This document shows positions 35,438-44,580 of a DNA stretch of 64,000 nucleotides, piece after piece. Source of the DNA: Streptomyces bikiniensis (lineage in GTDB: Bacteria; Actinomycetota; Actinomycetes; Streptomycetales; Streptomycetaceae); NCBI GenBank assembly GCA_000716465.1, contig JNWL01000016.1, forward strand, positions 1 through 64,000, in the 5' to 3' direction. How positions within the stretch are numbered: the first letter of the stretch is position 1; the number at the start of each line of letters is the position of its first letter. A program made the position numbers and the translations under genes. The notes under the pieces are model-generated. The model saw nothing but the letters and a program-made list of their open reading frames with translations, searched no databases and was not told where the DNA came from.

Positions 35438-35663
35438 GCGTCGTCCTTCCTCGTACGGGGCTTCCCGGGGGCGTACGGCTTCGGCAGGGCGCACGGCACT
35501 CCTCCGGAGCGCGACGTCCGCGCATTCCATACCATTCGTCCTAATTTCAGCACTTATGAGGTCTGGAAGTGCGGTGAAACGCCTGCTCGTAGGCCGTACG
35601 CCGGAAGCGGGCACGCCCCACCGGGGCGCCCCGCGCCCCGCGGACCGCCCTGTCGGGGTTCCC

Positions 35664-36095
35664 CTACGGCCACACCAGGCAGTACGGCTGGTGCCCCGCC
35701 TCGTGCAGGCGGACCGAGAAGTCCTGCCACTCGTGGAGCAGCTGGTAGACGTCGAAGGCGTCGCGCGGGCCGCCGCGGTCCGGGACCGTGGACCAGATGA
35801 AGGCGGCGGCGCCGACCGACTCCTCGCCGATCCCGCGCAGCGGGTCGACGACGGTCATCGGCAGTTTCACCACCGCGTAGTCGGGGTGCAGGACCACCAG
35901 TTCCAGCGGGGGCACCTTGTGCAGGGGCATGCCCTGGATGCCGGTGAGGACCATGGCCGCTATGGTCTCCGGCTTGATCTTGGTGAACATGCCGCCCATG
36001 CCGAGCTCGTCGCCGCCGAGCTCCTCGGGACGCATCGAGATCGGCACGCGGGCCGCCGTGGCGCCGTCGGGCGCGCCGAAGTACTTGTACGTCAC
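35664..36095 (-). CDS. Conserved hypothetical protein (streptomycete)
   Basis: A 143-residue soluble protein starting with VTYKYFGAPDGATAARVPISM and ending in AGHQPYCLVWP. It contains the conserved blocks MFTKIKPETIAAMVLTGIQG and FDVYQLLHEWQDF. I recognise it as a conserved streptomycete family neighbouring hemL, but no function. GTG 36095 was chosen because GGGAGGGG lies upstream and the in-frame extension beyond it is Arg-rich low-complexity sequence. Divergent from hemL. Confidence 0.65.
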   Translation of the reverse strand: MTYKYFGAPDGATAARVPISMRPEELGGDELGMGGMFTKIKPETIAAMVLTGIQGMPLHKVPPLELVVLHPDYAVVKLPMTVVDPLRGIGEESVGAAAFIWSTVPDRGGPRDAFDVYQLLHEWQDFSVRLHEAGHQPYCLVWP

Positions 36096-36559
36096 CCCCA
36101 ACCGGCCCCTCCCGCCCACGGCGTCCCGCTCGTCCCGAGCGCCCGGGGCCTCCTGCTTCCTCGGGGCCCCGTGCTTTCCCGGAGCGTCCGGGATCGGGTC
36201 TTCGGTCCGCCGGCGCCGGTGCCTTCCCCGCCGGGCAGACTCCGGACCCAGGTCGTCCGTCCCCTCGCCCGGTCCGCCACCGCGATGCATATCTCCACCC
36301 GACTGCTTTTTCTCGGCAACACGACCCCGCCGCGCAACCCGATCATCGTGACAGTGACCTCCCCCGCGCCCGTACGGTGAAACACCCGTCCGCGAGAACG
36401 CCGTGGCCTCTGACACCATGGATTCCGTGAGCCATCCCTATGACGCCCCAGTTTCGCAGACGCGGAGGGTCTACGCCCCGGCGTAACGCACAGGAGGCCC
36501 ACGCCGTCCCTCCGTCCCCGATGTCGTCACCCACGTCGTTCTCGCAGGTCAGGATCACA
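36096..36559. other. Intergenic region upstream of hemL
   Basis: 464 bp between the hypothetical gene and hemL. Apart from the micro-ORF at 36418-36486 it is GC-rich and shows no intrinsic terminator or RNA motif that I can recognise. It must hold promoters for both divergent genes; none is convincing by eye. Confidence 0.6.
36418..36486 (+). other. Micro-ORF repeating the HemL N-terminus
   Basis: ATG 36418 opens a 22-codon frame ([22 protein letters not shown], stop TAA 36484-36486). Residues 6-15 ([10 protein letters not shown]) mirror residues 3-11 of HemL ([10 protein letters not shown]), which starts about 133 bp later in another frame. Over 24 aligned bases the two copies match at 20, and the four differences all fall in third codon positions. 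It is either a truncated relic of an earlier hemL 5' end or a translated leader. An internal GTG at 36427 would give a peptide starting [12 protein letters not shown]. Confidence 0.6.
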
Positions 36560-37867
36560 GTGCCGTATTCATACGAAGCCCCAGTCTCACAGACGCTTTT
36601 CGACCGCGCTTCCCTCGTGACGCCCGGCGGCGTGAATTCACCGGTGCGTGCCTTCCGGGCCGTGGGCGGAACGCCCCGGTTCATGGTGTCCGGTTCCGGT
36701 CCGTACCTCACCGACGCGGACGGACGCGAGTACGTCGACCTGGTCTGCTCGTGGGGACCGATGATCCTCGGCCACGCGCACCCGGAGGTCACCGCCGCCG
36801 TGCAGGCCGCGGTGGCGCGCGGCACCTCGTTCGGCACCCCGGGCGAGGGCGAGGTGGCGCTCGCGGAGGAGATCGTCGCGCGCGTGGAGCCGGTCGAGCA
36901 GGTGCGCCTGGTCTCCTCGGGCACCGAGGCGACGATGTCCGCGATCCGGCTCGCCCGCGGGTTCACCGGACGCGCGAAGGTCGTCAAGTTCGCCGGCTGC
37001 TACCACGGCCACGTGGACGCGCTGCTCGCCTCGGCCGGGTCCGGTCTCGCCACCTTCGCGCTGCCGGACACGCCCGGCGTGACCGGCGCGCAGGCCGGTG
37101 ACACGATCGTGCTGCCGTACAACGACCTGGAGGCGGTGCGGTCCGCGTTCGCCGCGCACCCGGGCGAGATCGCCTGCGTGATCACCGAGGCCTCGCCGGG
37201 CAACATGGGCGTCGTCCCGCCGGCCGAGGGCTTCAACCAGGGCCTGGCGGACCTGTGCCGGGAGAACGGCGCGCTGTACGTCTCGGACGAGGTGATGACC
37301 GGTTTCCGCACCTCGAAGGCCGGCTGGTACGGCGTCGACGGCGTGAAGCCCGACCTGCTGACCTTCGGCAAGGTCATGGGCGGCGGCTTCCCGGCCGCCG
37401 CGTTCGGCGGTCGCGCCGACGTGATGGGGCACCTGGCCCCGGCGGGCCCGGTCTACCAGGCGGGCACGCTCTCCGGGAACCCGGTCGCGACCGCCGCCGG
37501 GCTCGCGCAGCTGCGGCTGCTCGACGACGCGGCGTACGCGAAGGTGGACGCGGTCTCGGCGGAGATCCGGGGCCTGGTCACGGACGCCCTGGCCAAGGAG
37601 GGCGTGGCGCACCGGCTGCAGACCGCCTCCAACATGTTCTCGGTGTTCTTCACCGCCGACGAGGTGCGGAACTACGACGACGCGAAGAAGCAGGAGGCCT
37701 TCCGCTTCAACGCCTTCTTCCACTCGATGCTGGCCGACGGGGTGTACCTGCCGCCGTCCGCGTTCGAGTCCTGGTTCGTGTCGACCGCGCACGACGGGCG
37801 GGCGGTCGAGCGGATCGCCGCCGCCCTGCCGGCCGCCGCCCGCGCCGCCGCGGAGGCGACGGCATGA
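36560..37867 (+). CDS. hemL: Glutamate-1-semialdehyde 2,1-aminomutase
   Basis: A 435-residue PLP enzyme that converts glutamate-1-semialdehyde to 5-aminolevulinate, the step between HemA and HemB. The PLP lysine is in [20 protein letters not shown], the phosphate loop is [13 protein letters not shown], and the cofactor Asp is in [12 protein letters not shown]. Motifs [12 protein letters not shown] and [13 protein letters not shown] are standard for the family. GTG 36560 has AGGATC upstream. The 3' end overlaps the next gene by 4 bp. It is about 20 kb from hemACDB, outside the Rex operon. Confidence 0.96.
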   Translation: MPYSYEAPVSQTLFDRASLVTPGGVNSPVRAFRAVGGTPRFMVSGSGPYLTDADGREYVDLVCSWGPMILGHAHPEVTAAVQAAVARGTSFGTPGEGEVALAEEIVARVEPVEQVRLVSSGTEATMSAIRLARGFTGRAKVVKFAGCYHGHVDALLASAGSGLATFALPDTPGVTGAQAGDTIVLPYNDLEAVRSAFAAHPGEIACVITEASPGNMGVVPPAEGFNQGLADLCRENGALYVSDEVMTGFRTSKAGWYGVDGVKPDLLTFGKVMGGGFPAAAFGGRADVMGHLAPAGPVYQAGTLSGNPVATAAGLAQLRLLDDAAYAKVDAVSAEIRGLVTDALAKEGVAHRLQTASNMFSVFFTADEVRNYDDAKKQEAFRFNAFFHSMLADGVYLPPSAFESWFVSTAHDGRAVERIAAALPAAARAAAEATA

Positions 37868-38646
37868 GCGACGTGAACAGCGTGGACGCCGTGAACAGCG
37901 TGGACGCCGCGGGCGACGCGGACGCCGTGGAGGACGTGAACGCCGCCGTGAACGCCGAGAAGCCCGTGGGCGACGACGACATCACCGTCGTCCACCTGAT
38001 GCGCCACGGCGAGGTGCACAACCCGGACGGCGTCCTCTACGGGCGCCGCGCCGGCTACCACCTCTCCGACCTCGGCCGGCGGATGGCGGACCGGGTCGCG
38101 GAGCACCTGGCCGACCGGGACGTCACGTACGTCGTCGCCTCCCCGCTGGAGCGGGCGCAGGAGACGGCGGAGCCGATCGCCAAGTCGCACGGCCTGGACC
38201 TGGCGAGTGACCCGCGTCTCATCGAGGCGGCGAACGTCTTCGAGGGCAAGACCTTCGGCGTCGGCGACGGGGCGCTGCGCAAGCCGGCGAACTGGAAGCA
38301 CCTGACCAACCCGTTCCAGCCGTCCTGGGGCGAGCCGTACGTCGAGCAGGTCGTGCGGATGATGGGCGCGCTCGACGCGGCGAAGGAGGCGGCCCGGGGA
38401 CACGAGGCGGTCTGCGTCAGCCACCAGCTGCCGATCTGGATCGTCCGCAGCTTCGTGGAGAAGCGGCGGCTGTGGCACGACCCGCGGCGGCGGCAGTGCA
38501 CGCTGGCGTCGCTGACCTCGTTCACGTACCGGGGCGACAAGATCGTCTCGGTGGGGTACAGCGAGCCGGCCCGGGACCTGGTCCCGGCGCACCTGCTCGC
38601 GGGTGCGAAGCCGGCCAAGGGGAAGTCCAAGGCCTTCGGGGCGTAG
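37864..38646 (+). CDS. Histidine phosphatase (phosphoglycerate mutase-like)
   Basis: A 260-residue enzyme of the histidine phosphatase superfamily. The catalytic motif is [12 protein letters not shown], with [16 protein letters not shown] and the second catalytic His in [11 protein letters not shown]. Substrate unknown; probably a small phosphate ester. The first 35 residues are Asp/Val/Ala-rich and contain the hexapeptide VNSVDA twice, encoded by an 18-bp tandem repeat (37873-37908). ATG 37864 overlaps the hemL stop, so the two are translationally coupled. Confidence 0.9.
   Translation: MSDVNSVDAVNSVDAAGDADAVEDVNAAVNAEKPVGDDDITVVHLMRHGEVHNPDGVLYGRRAGYHLSDLGRRMADRVAEHLADRDVTYVVASPLERAQETAEPIAKSHGLDLASDPRLIEAANVFEGKTFGVGDGALRKPANWKHLTNPFQPSWGEPYVEQVVRMMGALDAAKEAARGHEAVCVSHQLPIWIVRSFVEKRRLWHDPRRRQCTLASLTSFTYRGDKIVSVGYSEPARDLVPAHLLAGAKPAKGKSKAFGA
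37873..37908. repeat. 18-bp tandem repeat at the 5' end of the histidine phosphatase gene
   Basis: GTGAACAGCGTGGACGCC occurs twice head to tail (37873-37890, 37891-37908) and encodes VNSVDA twice. The following codons degenerate from the same pattern. Confidence 0.9.
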
Positions 38647-38652
38647 GCCCTT

Positions 38653-38735
38653 TCGCGGGCCTCCCGCCCGGTCTCCCTCGCGGGCCTCCCGCCCGGTCCC
38701 CCTCGCGGGCCTCCCGCGCGGTCTCCCTCGCGGCC
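38653..38735. repeat. 25-bp intergenic minisatellite
   Basis: A 25-bp unit beginning TCGCGGGCCTCCCG recurs at 38653, 38678, 38703 and, truncated, 38728. The three full copies differ at single positions. It starts 7 bp after the stop of the histidine phosphatase gene and ends shortly before a terminator. Confidence 0.9.
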
Positions 38736-38758
38736 CCCGCCTTGACGGATCGCGCTCC

Positions 38759-38806
38759 AGGGCGTTCGGATGATGTTCATGTCATCCGAACGCCCTTAAA
38801 TTTTTG
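38759..38806 (+). terminator. Terminator after hemL-phosphatase operon
   Basis: A 15-bp perfect stem (38759-38773 with 38782-38796), 8-nt loop, followed by TTAAATTTTTG. Strong intrinsic terminator. Confidence 0.88.
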
Positions 38807-38902
38807 TTCTATTTAACGGGAACCCCCGTGTTCCTCCCCGCATCTCACTGTTTGTCGGTTTGGATGACATTCAGTTCATACGTCAGCGCGAATGGGGACG
38901 GC

Positions 38903-40171
38903 ATGCGCGAGATCAGCGGGATCACTCGAAGGGGGCTCCTCGGGGCGGGCGTCGGGGCGGCGGCGGCGATGGGCCTCGCCGCGTGCGGCACCTCGAACCA
39001 GGACAAAACGGGTCGTCCCGGACCCGAGAAGCCCGGCAAGGGCGGTGACGCCACGGGCGGTCCGGGCACCGCCACCCCGACCGGGGAGCCCGTACGGCTC
39101 ATCGGCGACGGCTCCACCGCCGACACCGGCAAGCAGCCCCGCCAGCCCGACGCCCCCGTCCCCCTCGAACCCGGCCAGACCCCGCCCCAGTTCGTGGTCT
39201 TCTCCTGGGACGGCGCCGGCGAGGTCGGCAATGGGCTCTTCCCCCGCTTCCTCGAACTGGCCAGGAACCACGACGCGGCGATGACCTTCTTCCTCTCCGG
39301 GATCTACCTCCTCCCCGAGGCGAAGAAGAACCTCTACCGCCCGCCGAACAACCGCGTCGGCGCCTCCGACATCGGCTACCTCAGCGACGACCACATCAAG
39401 GACACCCTGAAGTACGTCCGGCAGGCCTGGCTCGACGGGCACGAGATCGGCACCCACTTCAACGGGCACTTCTGCGGCGGCTCCGGCTCCGTCGGCAACT
39501 GGACCCCGGCCCAGTGGCAGAGCGAGATCGACCAGGCCGTGAAGTTCGTCACCGAGTGGAAGACCAACAGCGGCTGGACCGAGCTCGACCCGCTGCCCTT
39601 CGACTACTCCAAGGAGCTCGTCGGCGGCCGCACCCCCTGCCTCCTCGGCCAGGACAACCTGCTGCCCACCGCCGCGCGGCTCGGCTGGCGCTACGACGCC
39701 AGCTCGCCCGGCGGCCGCCAGACCTGGCCCGACAAGCGCCGGGGGATCTGGGACCTCCCGCTCCAGGGCGTGCCCTTCCCCGGGCACTCCTTCGAAGTCC
39801 TCTCCATGGACTACAACATGCTGGCCAACCAGTCGAAGAACTCCACGAAGGGCATGCCCTCGCGCTACCCGGGCTGGCGCAGGCAGGCGACCGAGGCGTA
39901 CCTCGCCGGCTTCACGCGCGCGTACGAGACGAATCGCGCGCCCTTCTTCGTCGGCAACCACTTCGAGGAGTGGAACGGCGGCATCTACATGGACGCCGTC
40001 GAAGAGGCGCTCAAGGGAATGGCCGGAAAGAAGGACGTCCGGCTCGTCTCCTTCCGGCAGTTCGTGGACTGGCTCGACGTCCAGGACCCGAAGGTCCTCA
40101 CGAAGCTGCGCGGCCTGGGCGTGGGGCAGAAGCCTGCCGGCGGCTGGAACGCCTTCCTCAAGGCCGCTTGA
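38903..40171 (+). CDS. Tat-exported lipoprotein, polysaccharide-deacetylase-like
   Basis: A 422-residue exported protein. The twin-arginine signal ITRRGLLGAG, a hydrophobic core and lipobox LAAC make it a Tat-translocated lipoprotein. After a Gly/Pro/Thr linker comes a domain resembling NodB-type polysaccharide deacetylases: FVVFSWDGAGE in place of the usual TFDDG motif, EIGTHFNGHFCGG for the His metal pair, and YDASSPGGRQ. The divergence of the first motif leaves catalysis uncertain. ATG 38903 was chosen; it follows a 256-bp intergenic region with minisatellite and terminator. Confidence 0.85.
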   Translation: MREISGITRRGLLGAGVGAAAAMGLAACGTSNQDKTGRPGPEKPGKGGDATGGPGTATPTGEPVRLIGDGSTADTGKQPRQPDAPVPLEPGQTPPQFVVFSWDGAGEVGNGLFPRFLELARNHDAAMTFFLSGIYLLPEAKKNLYRPPNNRVGASDIGYLSDDHIKDTLKYVRQAWLDGHEIGTHFNGHFCGGSGSVGNWTPAQWQSEIDQAVKFVTEWKTNSGWTELDPLPFDYSKELVGGRTPCLLGQDNLLPTAARLGWRYDASSPGGRQTWPDKRRGIWDLPLQGVPFPGHSFEVLSMDYNMLANQSKNSTKGMPSRYPGWRRQATEAYLAGFTRAYETNRAPFFVGNHFEEWNGGIYMDAVEEALKGMAGKKDVRLVSFRQFVDWLDVQDPKVLTKLRGLGVGQKPAGGWNAFLKAA

Positions 40172-40232
40172 TCATTTCCGAGTCTCCGGGCCGTTCGACC
40201 GTTCCCGTGGGCCCCCGCTCGCTTAGGCGGCC

Positions 40233-40262
40233 TTGACAAGGTGCTTTACGGGCACGTAGGGG
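40233..40262 (+). promoter_or_regulatory. Candidate promoter of the cytochrome c maturation operon
   Basis: TTGACA (40233-40238) and TAGGGG (40257-40262) are 18 bp apart. A short hairpin GGGCAC-N8-GTGCCC overlaps the -10 and initial transcribed region (40249-40270), a potential operator. The gene start at 40304 has no recognisable ribosome binding site. Confidence 0.5.
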
Positions 40263-40303
40263 GGTGCCCAAGATCCCCCAAACGCCCATGCGAAACTTTT
40301 CAC

Positions 40304-40906
40304 ATGAGCCTCAGCCGCGCCCCTCGACGCACCCTGTTCGCCGTCGGAGTGCTGACCGCCGCCCTCGCGCTCTCGGCCTGCAGCGACGGCGACGGCGGCA
40401 CGTCCGGCGGCGGCGGCACCAACTTCGTCACCAACAAGGGCGGCATCTCCACCGCCCCCAAGGGCCAGCGCGCGACCCCGAACGAGCTCGCCGGCGAGAC
40501 CCTCGAAGGCGAACGGCTCGACGTCGCCGACCTCAAGGGCAAGGTCGTCGTCCTCAACGCCTGGGGCTCCTGGTGCGGCCCCTGCCGCGCCGAGGCCCCC
40601 CACTTCGCGAAGGTCGCCAACGACCTCAAGGGCAAGGGCGTCGAGTTCGTCGGCCTCAACACCCGCGACGCCAACAAGCAGCAGGCGCTCACCTTCGAAG
40701 AGGACTACGAGGTCCCCTACCCGAGCCTCTACGACCCCGCCGGCAAGCTGATCCTCTTCGGCTTCCCCAAGGGCACCCTCAGCCTCCAGGGCATCCCCTC
40801 CACCGTCGTCCTCGACAAGGAGGGCAAGATCGCGGCCCGCGCCCTCCTGGCCCTCGACGAGGAGAAGCTCCGCTCGATGATCGACCCGCTCCTCAAGGAG
40901 AAGTGA
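40304..40906 (+). CDS. ResA/TlpA-like thiol-disulfide oxidoreductase lipoprotein
   Basis: A 200-residue membrane-anchored thioredoxin. The signal peptide ends in lipobox LSAC; the redox motif CGPC lies in GSWCGPCRAEAPHF; the cis-Pro block is LQGIPSTVVLDKEGKI. It corresponds to ResA/CcsX, which reduces apocytochrome c cysteines outside the membrane, taking electrons from CcdA. It is the first gene of an ordered set with ccdA, resB and ccsB, the full system II cytochrome c maturation machinery. Confidence 0.92.
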   Translation: MSLSRAPRRTLFAVGVLTAALALSACSDGDGGTSGGGGTNFVTNKGGISTAPKGQRATPNELAGETLEGERLDVADLKGKVVVLNAWGSWCGPCRAEAPHFAKVANDLKGKGVEFVGLNTRDANKQQALTFEEDYEVPYPSLYDPAGKLILFGFPKGTLSLQGIPSTVVLDKEGKIAARALLALDEEKLRSMIDPLLKEK

Positions 40907-40910
40907 GCCG

Positions 40911-41648
40911 GTGAACGAGACGGTCACCAGCGGAGCCCTGCTGCTCGCCCTGCCCCTCGCGGTCCTCGGCGGCCTGGTCTCCTTCTTCTCGCCGTGCGTC
41001 CTGCCGCTCGTCCCCGGCTACCTCAGCTACGTGACCGGCGTCACCGGCACCGACCTCGCCGAGCGCCGCCGCGGCCGGATGACCGCCGGCGCCGTCCTCT
41101 TCGTCCTCGGCTTCACCGCCGTGTTCGTCTCCGGCGGCGCCCTCTTCGGCTACTTCGGAGCCACCCTCCAGGAGTACCGCTCCACGCTCACCACGGTCCT
41201 CGGCGTGCTCATGGTCCTCATGGGCGCCTTCTTCCTCGGCCTGATGCCCTGGCTCACCCAGCGCGAGTTCCGCTTCCACAGGAAGCCCGCCGCCGGACTG
41301 ATCGGCGCCCCGCTGCTCGGCGCCCTCTTCGGCATCGGCTGGACCCCGTGCATCGGCCCGACCCTCGCCTCCGTCAACGCGCTCGCCCTGGAGCAGGCCA
41401 GCGCCGGACGCGGCGCGGTACTCGCCTTCGCGTACTGCCTCGGCCTCGGCGTACCGTTCGTACTCGCCGCCGTCGCCTTCCGCAAGGCGCTCGGCGCGTT
41501 CGACTGGGTCAAGAGGCACTACGTCTGGGTCATGCGGATCGGTGGCGGCATGATGATCGTCACCGGCGTCCTGCTCCTCACGGGGGCGTGGGACAGCATG
41601 GTCTCCACGATGCAGGGCTGGTCCGACGGTTTCACGGTGGGGATCTGA
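40911..41648 (+). CDS. ccdA: Cytochrome c biogenesis protein CcdA
   Basis: A 245-residue membrane protein with six predicted helices. It carries the two redox cysteines of the family in helices 1 and 4: FFSPCVLPLVPGYLSY and IGWTPCIGPTLAS. CcdA carries reducing equivalents from cytosolic thioredoxin across the membrane to the ResA-like protein encoded just upstream (gap 4 bp). GTG 40911 has GTGAGCC upstream; coupling to resA is likely. Confidence 0.94.
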   Translation: MNETVTSGALLLALPLAVLGGLVSFFSPCVLPLVPGYLSYVTGVTGTDLAERRRGRMTAGAVLFVLGFTAVFVSGGALFGYFGATLQEYRSTLTTVLGVLMVLMGAFFLGLMPWLTQREFRFHRKPAAGLIGAPLLGALFGIGWTPCIGPTLASVNALALEQASAGRGAVLAFAYCLGLGVPFVLAAVAFRKALGAFDWVKRHYVWVMRIGGGMMIVTGVLLLTGAWDSMVSTMQGWSDGFTVGI

Positions 41649-41653
41649 GTTCC

Positions 41654-43450
41654 ATGAGCAAGACCGACACGACGCAGAGCACCCCGGCCCCGGACGAGAC
41701 GACCGGAGCGGCCGGGGCGGAGCTGTCGACCGCCCCCAGGGAGGACCGCGAGGACACCGCCGTCGGCGGCCCCTCCCTCGGGTTCACCGGCTGGCTCCGC
41801 TGGTTCTGGCGGCAGCTGACCTCCATGCGGATCGCGCTGCTGCTCCTGCTGCTGCTCTCCCTCGGCGCCGTCCCCGGCTCCCTCGTCCCGCAGACCAGCG
41901 CCGACGAGATGAAGGTGCAGGACTTCAAGGCTGCGCACCCCACCCTCACGCCGATCTACGAGAAGCTCCAGTTCTTCGACGTCTACGGCTCGGTGTGGTT
42001 CTCCGCGATCTACCTCCTGCTGTTCGTCTCCCTCATCGGCTGCATCGTCCCGCGCACCTGGCAGTTCGTCGGCCAGCTCCGGGGCCGCCCGCCGGGCGCC
42101 CCCCGCCACCTCGACCGGCTCCCCGCGTACGCCACCTGGCGCACCTCGGCCGGGCCCGAGGAGGCCCGCGAGGCCGCGCTCGCCCTCCTCAGGAAGCGCC
42201 GCTTCCGCGCCCACCGGGCCGGCGACGCGGTCGCCGCCGAGAAGGGCTACCTGCGCGAGGTCGGGAACCTGTCCTTCCACATCGCCCTGATCGTGATGCT
42301 CGTCGCCTTCGCCTGGGGCGTCCTCTTCAAGTCCGAGGGCGGCAAGCTGGTCGTCGAGGGCGACGGCTTCTCCAACACGCTCACCCAGTACGACGACTTC
42401 AAGTCCGGCTCCTGGTTCGGCACCGACGACCTGGAGCCGTTCAGCTTCACGCTGGACTCCTTCACCGGCACGTACGAGAAGAGCGGCCCGCAGCGCGGCA
42501 CCCCCCGCACCTTCGAGGCCGCCGTCACCTACTCGCGCGGCGGCGAGGACACGAAGACGGTCGTCCGGGTCAACGAGCCGCTGAAGGTGGGCGACTCCAA
42601 GGTCTACCTGATCGCCCACGGCTACGCGCCCGTCGTCACCGTCAGGGACGGACGCGGCAAGACCGTCTTCCACGGCGCCGTGCCGCTGCTCCCGATCGAC
42701 AACAACATCACGTCGACCGGCGCGATCAAGGTCATGGACGGCTACCGCGACAAGAACGGCAAGAAGGAGCAGCTGGGCTTCAGCGCCCTCTTCGTGCCGA
42801 CCTTCGCGGGCGCCGGCCAGGGCACGATGTTCTCGCAGTTCCCCGCGCTCGACTTCCCCGTCCTCGCCCTCACCGGCTACCACGGCGACCTGCGCGTGAA
42901 CTCCGGCCTGCCGCAGAACGTGTACCAGCTCGACACGTCCAAGATGACCCAGTTCAAGATCGACACGGGTACGGGCGTCGCCCAGCGGATGCGGCCCGGC
43001 GAGACGATGACCCTCCCGGACGGCGCCGGCTCGATCACCTTCGAGAAGGAGATCAAGGAGTGGGCGAGCTTCCAGATCTCCCAGCAGTCGGGGAACGGCC
43101 TCGCCCTCACGGGCGCGATCGCCGCCATCGCGGGCCTGTCCGGCTCGCTCTTCATCCAGCGGCGCCGGGTCTGGGTCCGGGCCGTGCGGGGCGAGGACGG
43201 CACCACGGTCGTCGAGATGGCCGGCCTCGGCCGCAGCGAGTCCGCGCGGCTCCCCGAGGAGCTGGCCGACCTGGCGGCCGCGCTCACGGCCCAGGCCCCG
43301 CCCACCGCGGAGCCCCCGCGGGCCGATCCGGAGGCCGTACCGGACACCGCCGGTCCGGAGGCCGTACCGGACACCCCCGCACCGGACACCACGCACCCGG
43401 CGGACGCACCCGCGGAAGACCCCGCCCCTTCTGGAGAGGCTGACAAGTGA
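41654..43450 (+). CDS. resB: Cytochrome c biogenesis protein ResB
   Basis: A 598-residue membrane protein with an N-terminal cytoplasmic Thr/Asp-rich tail, three helices (IALLLLLLLSLGAVPGSLVPQ, FSAIYLLLFVSLIGCIVPR, SFHIALIVMLVAFAWGVLF), a large extracytoplasmic domain (about 240-495) and a fourth helix (LTGAIAAIAGLSGSLFIQRRR). This is the ResB/Ccs1 layout. With CcsB it attaches haem to apocytochrome c. The C-terminal about 50 residues are Pro/Ala/Asp repeats (DPEAVPDTAGPEAVPDT). ATG 41654 is 5 bp after ccdA; the stop overlaps ccsB. Confidence 0.94.
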   Translation: MSKTDTTQSTPAPDETTGAAGAELSTAPREDREDTAVGGPSLGFTGWLRWFWRQLTSMRIALLLLLLLSLGAVPGSLVPQTSADEMKVQDFKAAHPTLTPIYEKLQFFDVYGSVWFSAIYLLLFVSLIGCIVPRTWQFVGQLRGRPPGAPRHLDRLPAYATWRTSAGPEEAREAALALLRKRRFRAHRAGDAVAAEKGYLREVGNLSFHIALIVMLVAFAWGVLFKSEGGKLVVEGDGFSNTLTQYDDFKSGSWFGTDDLEPFSFTLDSFTGTYEKSGPQRGTPRTFEAAVTYSRGGEDTKTVVRVNEPLKVGDSKVYLIAHGYAPVVTVRDGRGKTVFHGAVPLLPIDNNITSTGAIKVMDGYRDKNGKKEQLGFSALFVPTFAGAGQGTMFSQFPALDFPVLALTGYHGDLRVNSGLPQNVYQLDTSKMTQFKIDTGTGVAQRMRPGETMTLPDGAGSITFEKEIKEWASFQISQQSGNGLALTGAIAAIAGLSGSLFIQRRRVWVRAVRGEDGTTVVEMAGLGRSESARLPEELADLAAALTAQAPPTAEPPRADPEAVPDTAGPEAVPDTPAPDTTHPADAPAEDPAPSGEADK

Positions 43451-44529
43451 TCCTCGCCGCCACGACCGACGAGAGCCTGGCGCGGATGAGCGACCTGCTC
43501 ATCTACTCCTCGATGGCCGTCTACACCCTGGCCTTCTTCGCCCACATCGCCGAGTGGGTCCTCGGCAGCCGCAGCAAGGTCGGCCGCACCGCCGCCGCCC
43601 TCACCCCGCGGGCCGCCGCCCCGGCCGCCGCCGTGACCGTGCGGGTCGAGCAGGGCGGCTCCACCGCCGTGCTCGACAAGCCGAAGGTCGTCACCCGGAC
43701 CGCGGCCGGCGCCCGCGACGTGCCGGACGGCCCCGGCGCGGCCGGCGGCACGGTCAAGGGCGACCTGTACGGCCGGATCGCCGTCTCGCTCACCGTCCTC
43801 GCCTTCCTGGTCGAGGCGTCGGGCGTGGTCACCCGGGCGCTCTCCGTGCAGCGGGCCCCCTGGGGCAACATGTACGAGTTCTCCACCACCTTCTCCACGG
43901 TGGCGGTCGGCTCGTACCTGGGCTTCCTCCTCGCCAAGAAGAACGTGCGCTGGCTCGGCCTGCCACTGGTCACCACCGTCCTGCTCGACCTGGGCCTGGC
44001 CACCACCTGGCTGAAGACCCCCAGCGACCAGCTGGTGCCCGCGCTCGACTCGTACTGGCTGTGGATCCACGTCTCCACCGCGATCTTCTGCGGCGCGGTC
44101 TTCTACCTCGGCGCGGTCGCCACCCTGCTGTACCTCTTCCGCGACTCGTACGAGAACAAGCTCGCGACCGGCGGGAACCCCGGCGCCTTCGCCCGCTCGG
44201 TCCTGGAGCGGCTGCCCGCCGCGGCCTCGCTCGACAAGTTCTCCTACCGGGTCAACGCGGCGATCTTCCCGCTGTGGACGTTCACGATCATCGCGGGCGC
44301 GATCTGGGCCGGCGACGCGTGGGGCCGCTACTGGGGCTGGGACGCCAAGGAGGTCTGGTCCTTCATCACGTGGGTCGGGTACGCCGCGTACCTGCACGCG
44401 CGCGCGACGGCCGGCTGGAAGGGCCGGAAGGCGGCGTACATCGCGCTCATCGCCTTCGCCTGTTTCCTCTTCAACTACTACGGCGTGAACATCTTCGTGA
44501 GCAGCAAGCACTCCTACGCCGGAGTCTGA
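43447..44529 (+). CDS. ccsB: Cytochrome c biogenesis protein CcsB (ResC/CcsA family)
   Basis: A 360-residue polytopic membrane protein of the haem-handling family. The signature tryptophan-rich WWD segment is WGRYWGWDAKEVWSFITW near residue 295, flanked by conserved His residues (WLWIHVSTAIF, YLHARATAGW). It exports haem and, with ResB, ligates it to CXXCH motifs. Residues about 40-100 form an Ala/Val/Arg-rich cytoplasmic insert between helices 1 and 2 that is longer than in Bacillus. GTG 43447 overlaps resB by 4 bp. Confidence 0.95.
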   Translation: MILAATTDESLARMSDLLIYSSMAVYTLAFFAHIAEWVLGSRSKVGRTAAALTPRAAAPAAAVTVRVEQGGSTAVLDKPKVVTRTAAGARDVPDGPGAAGGTVKGDLYGRIAVSLTVLAFLVEASGVVTRALSVQRAPWGNMYEFSTTFSTVAVGSYLGFLLAKKNVRWLGLPLVTTVLLDLGLATTWLKTPSDQLVPALDSYWLWIHVSTAIFCGAVFYLGAVATLLYLFRDSYENKLATGGNPGAFARSVLERLPAAASLDKFSYRVNAAIFPLWTFTIIAGAIWAGDAWGRYWGWDAKEVWSFITWVGYAAYLHARATAGWKGRKAAYIALIAFACFLFNYYGVNIFVSSKHSYAGV

Positions 44530-44580
44530 GGCCCGGCCTCCGCACTGGCACCCCTCCCGCCCCCGGGTGACGCTGGAACC

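Noticed and set aside
40280..40303. Rex-like operator half site (TTTTCACATG) before the ResA-like gene
   Set aside because: Only one half of the palindrome is present; the consensus TTGTGAA-N4-TTCACAA is not met.
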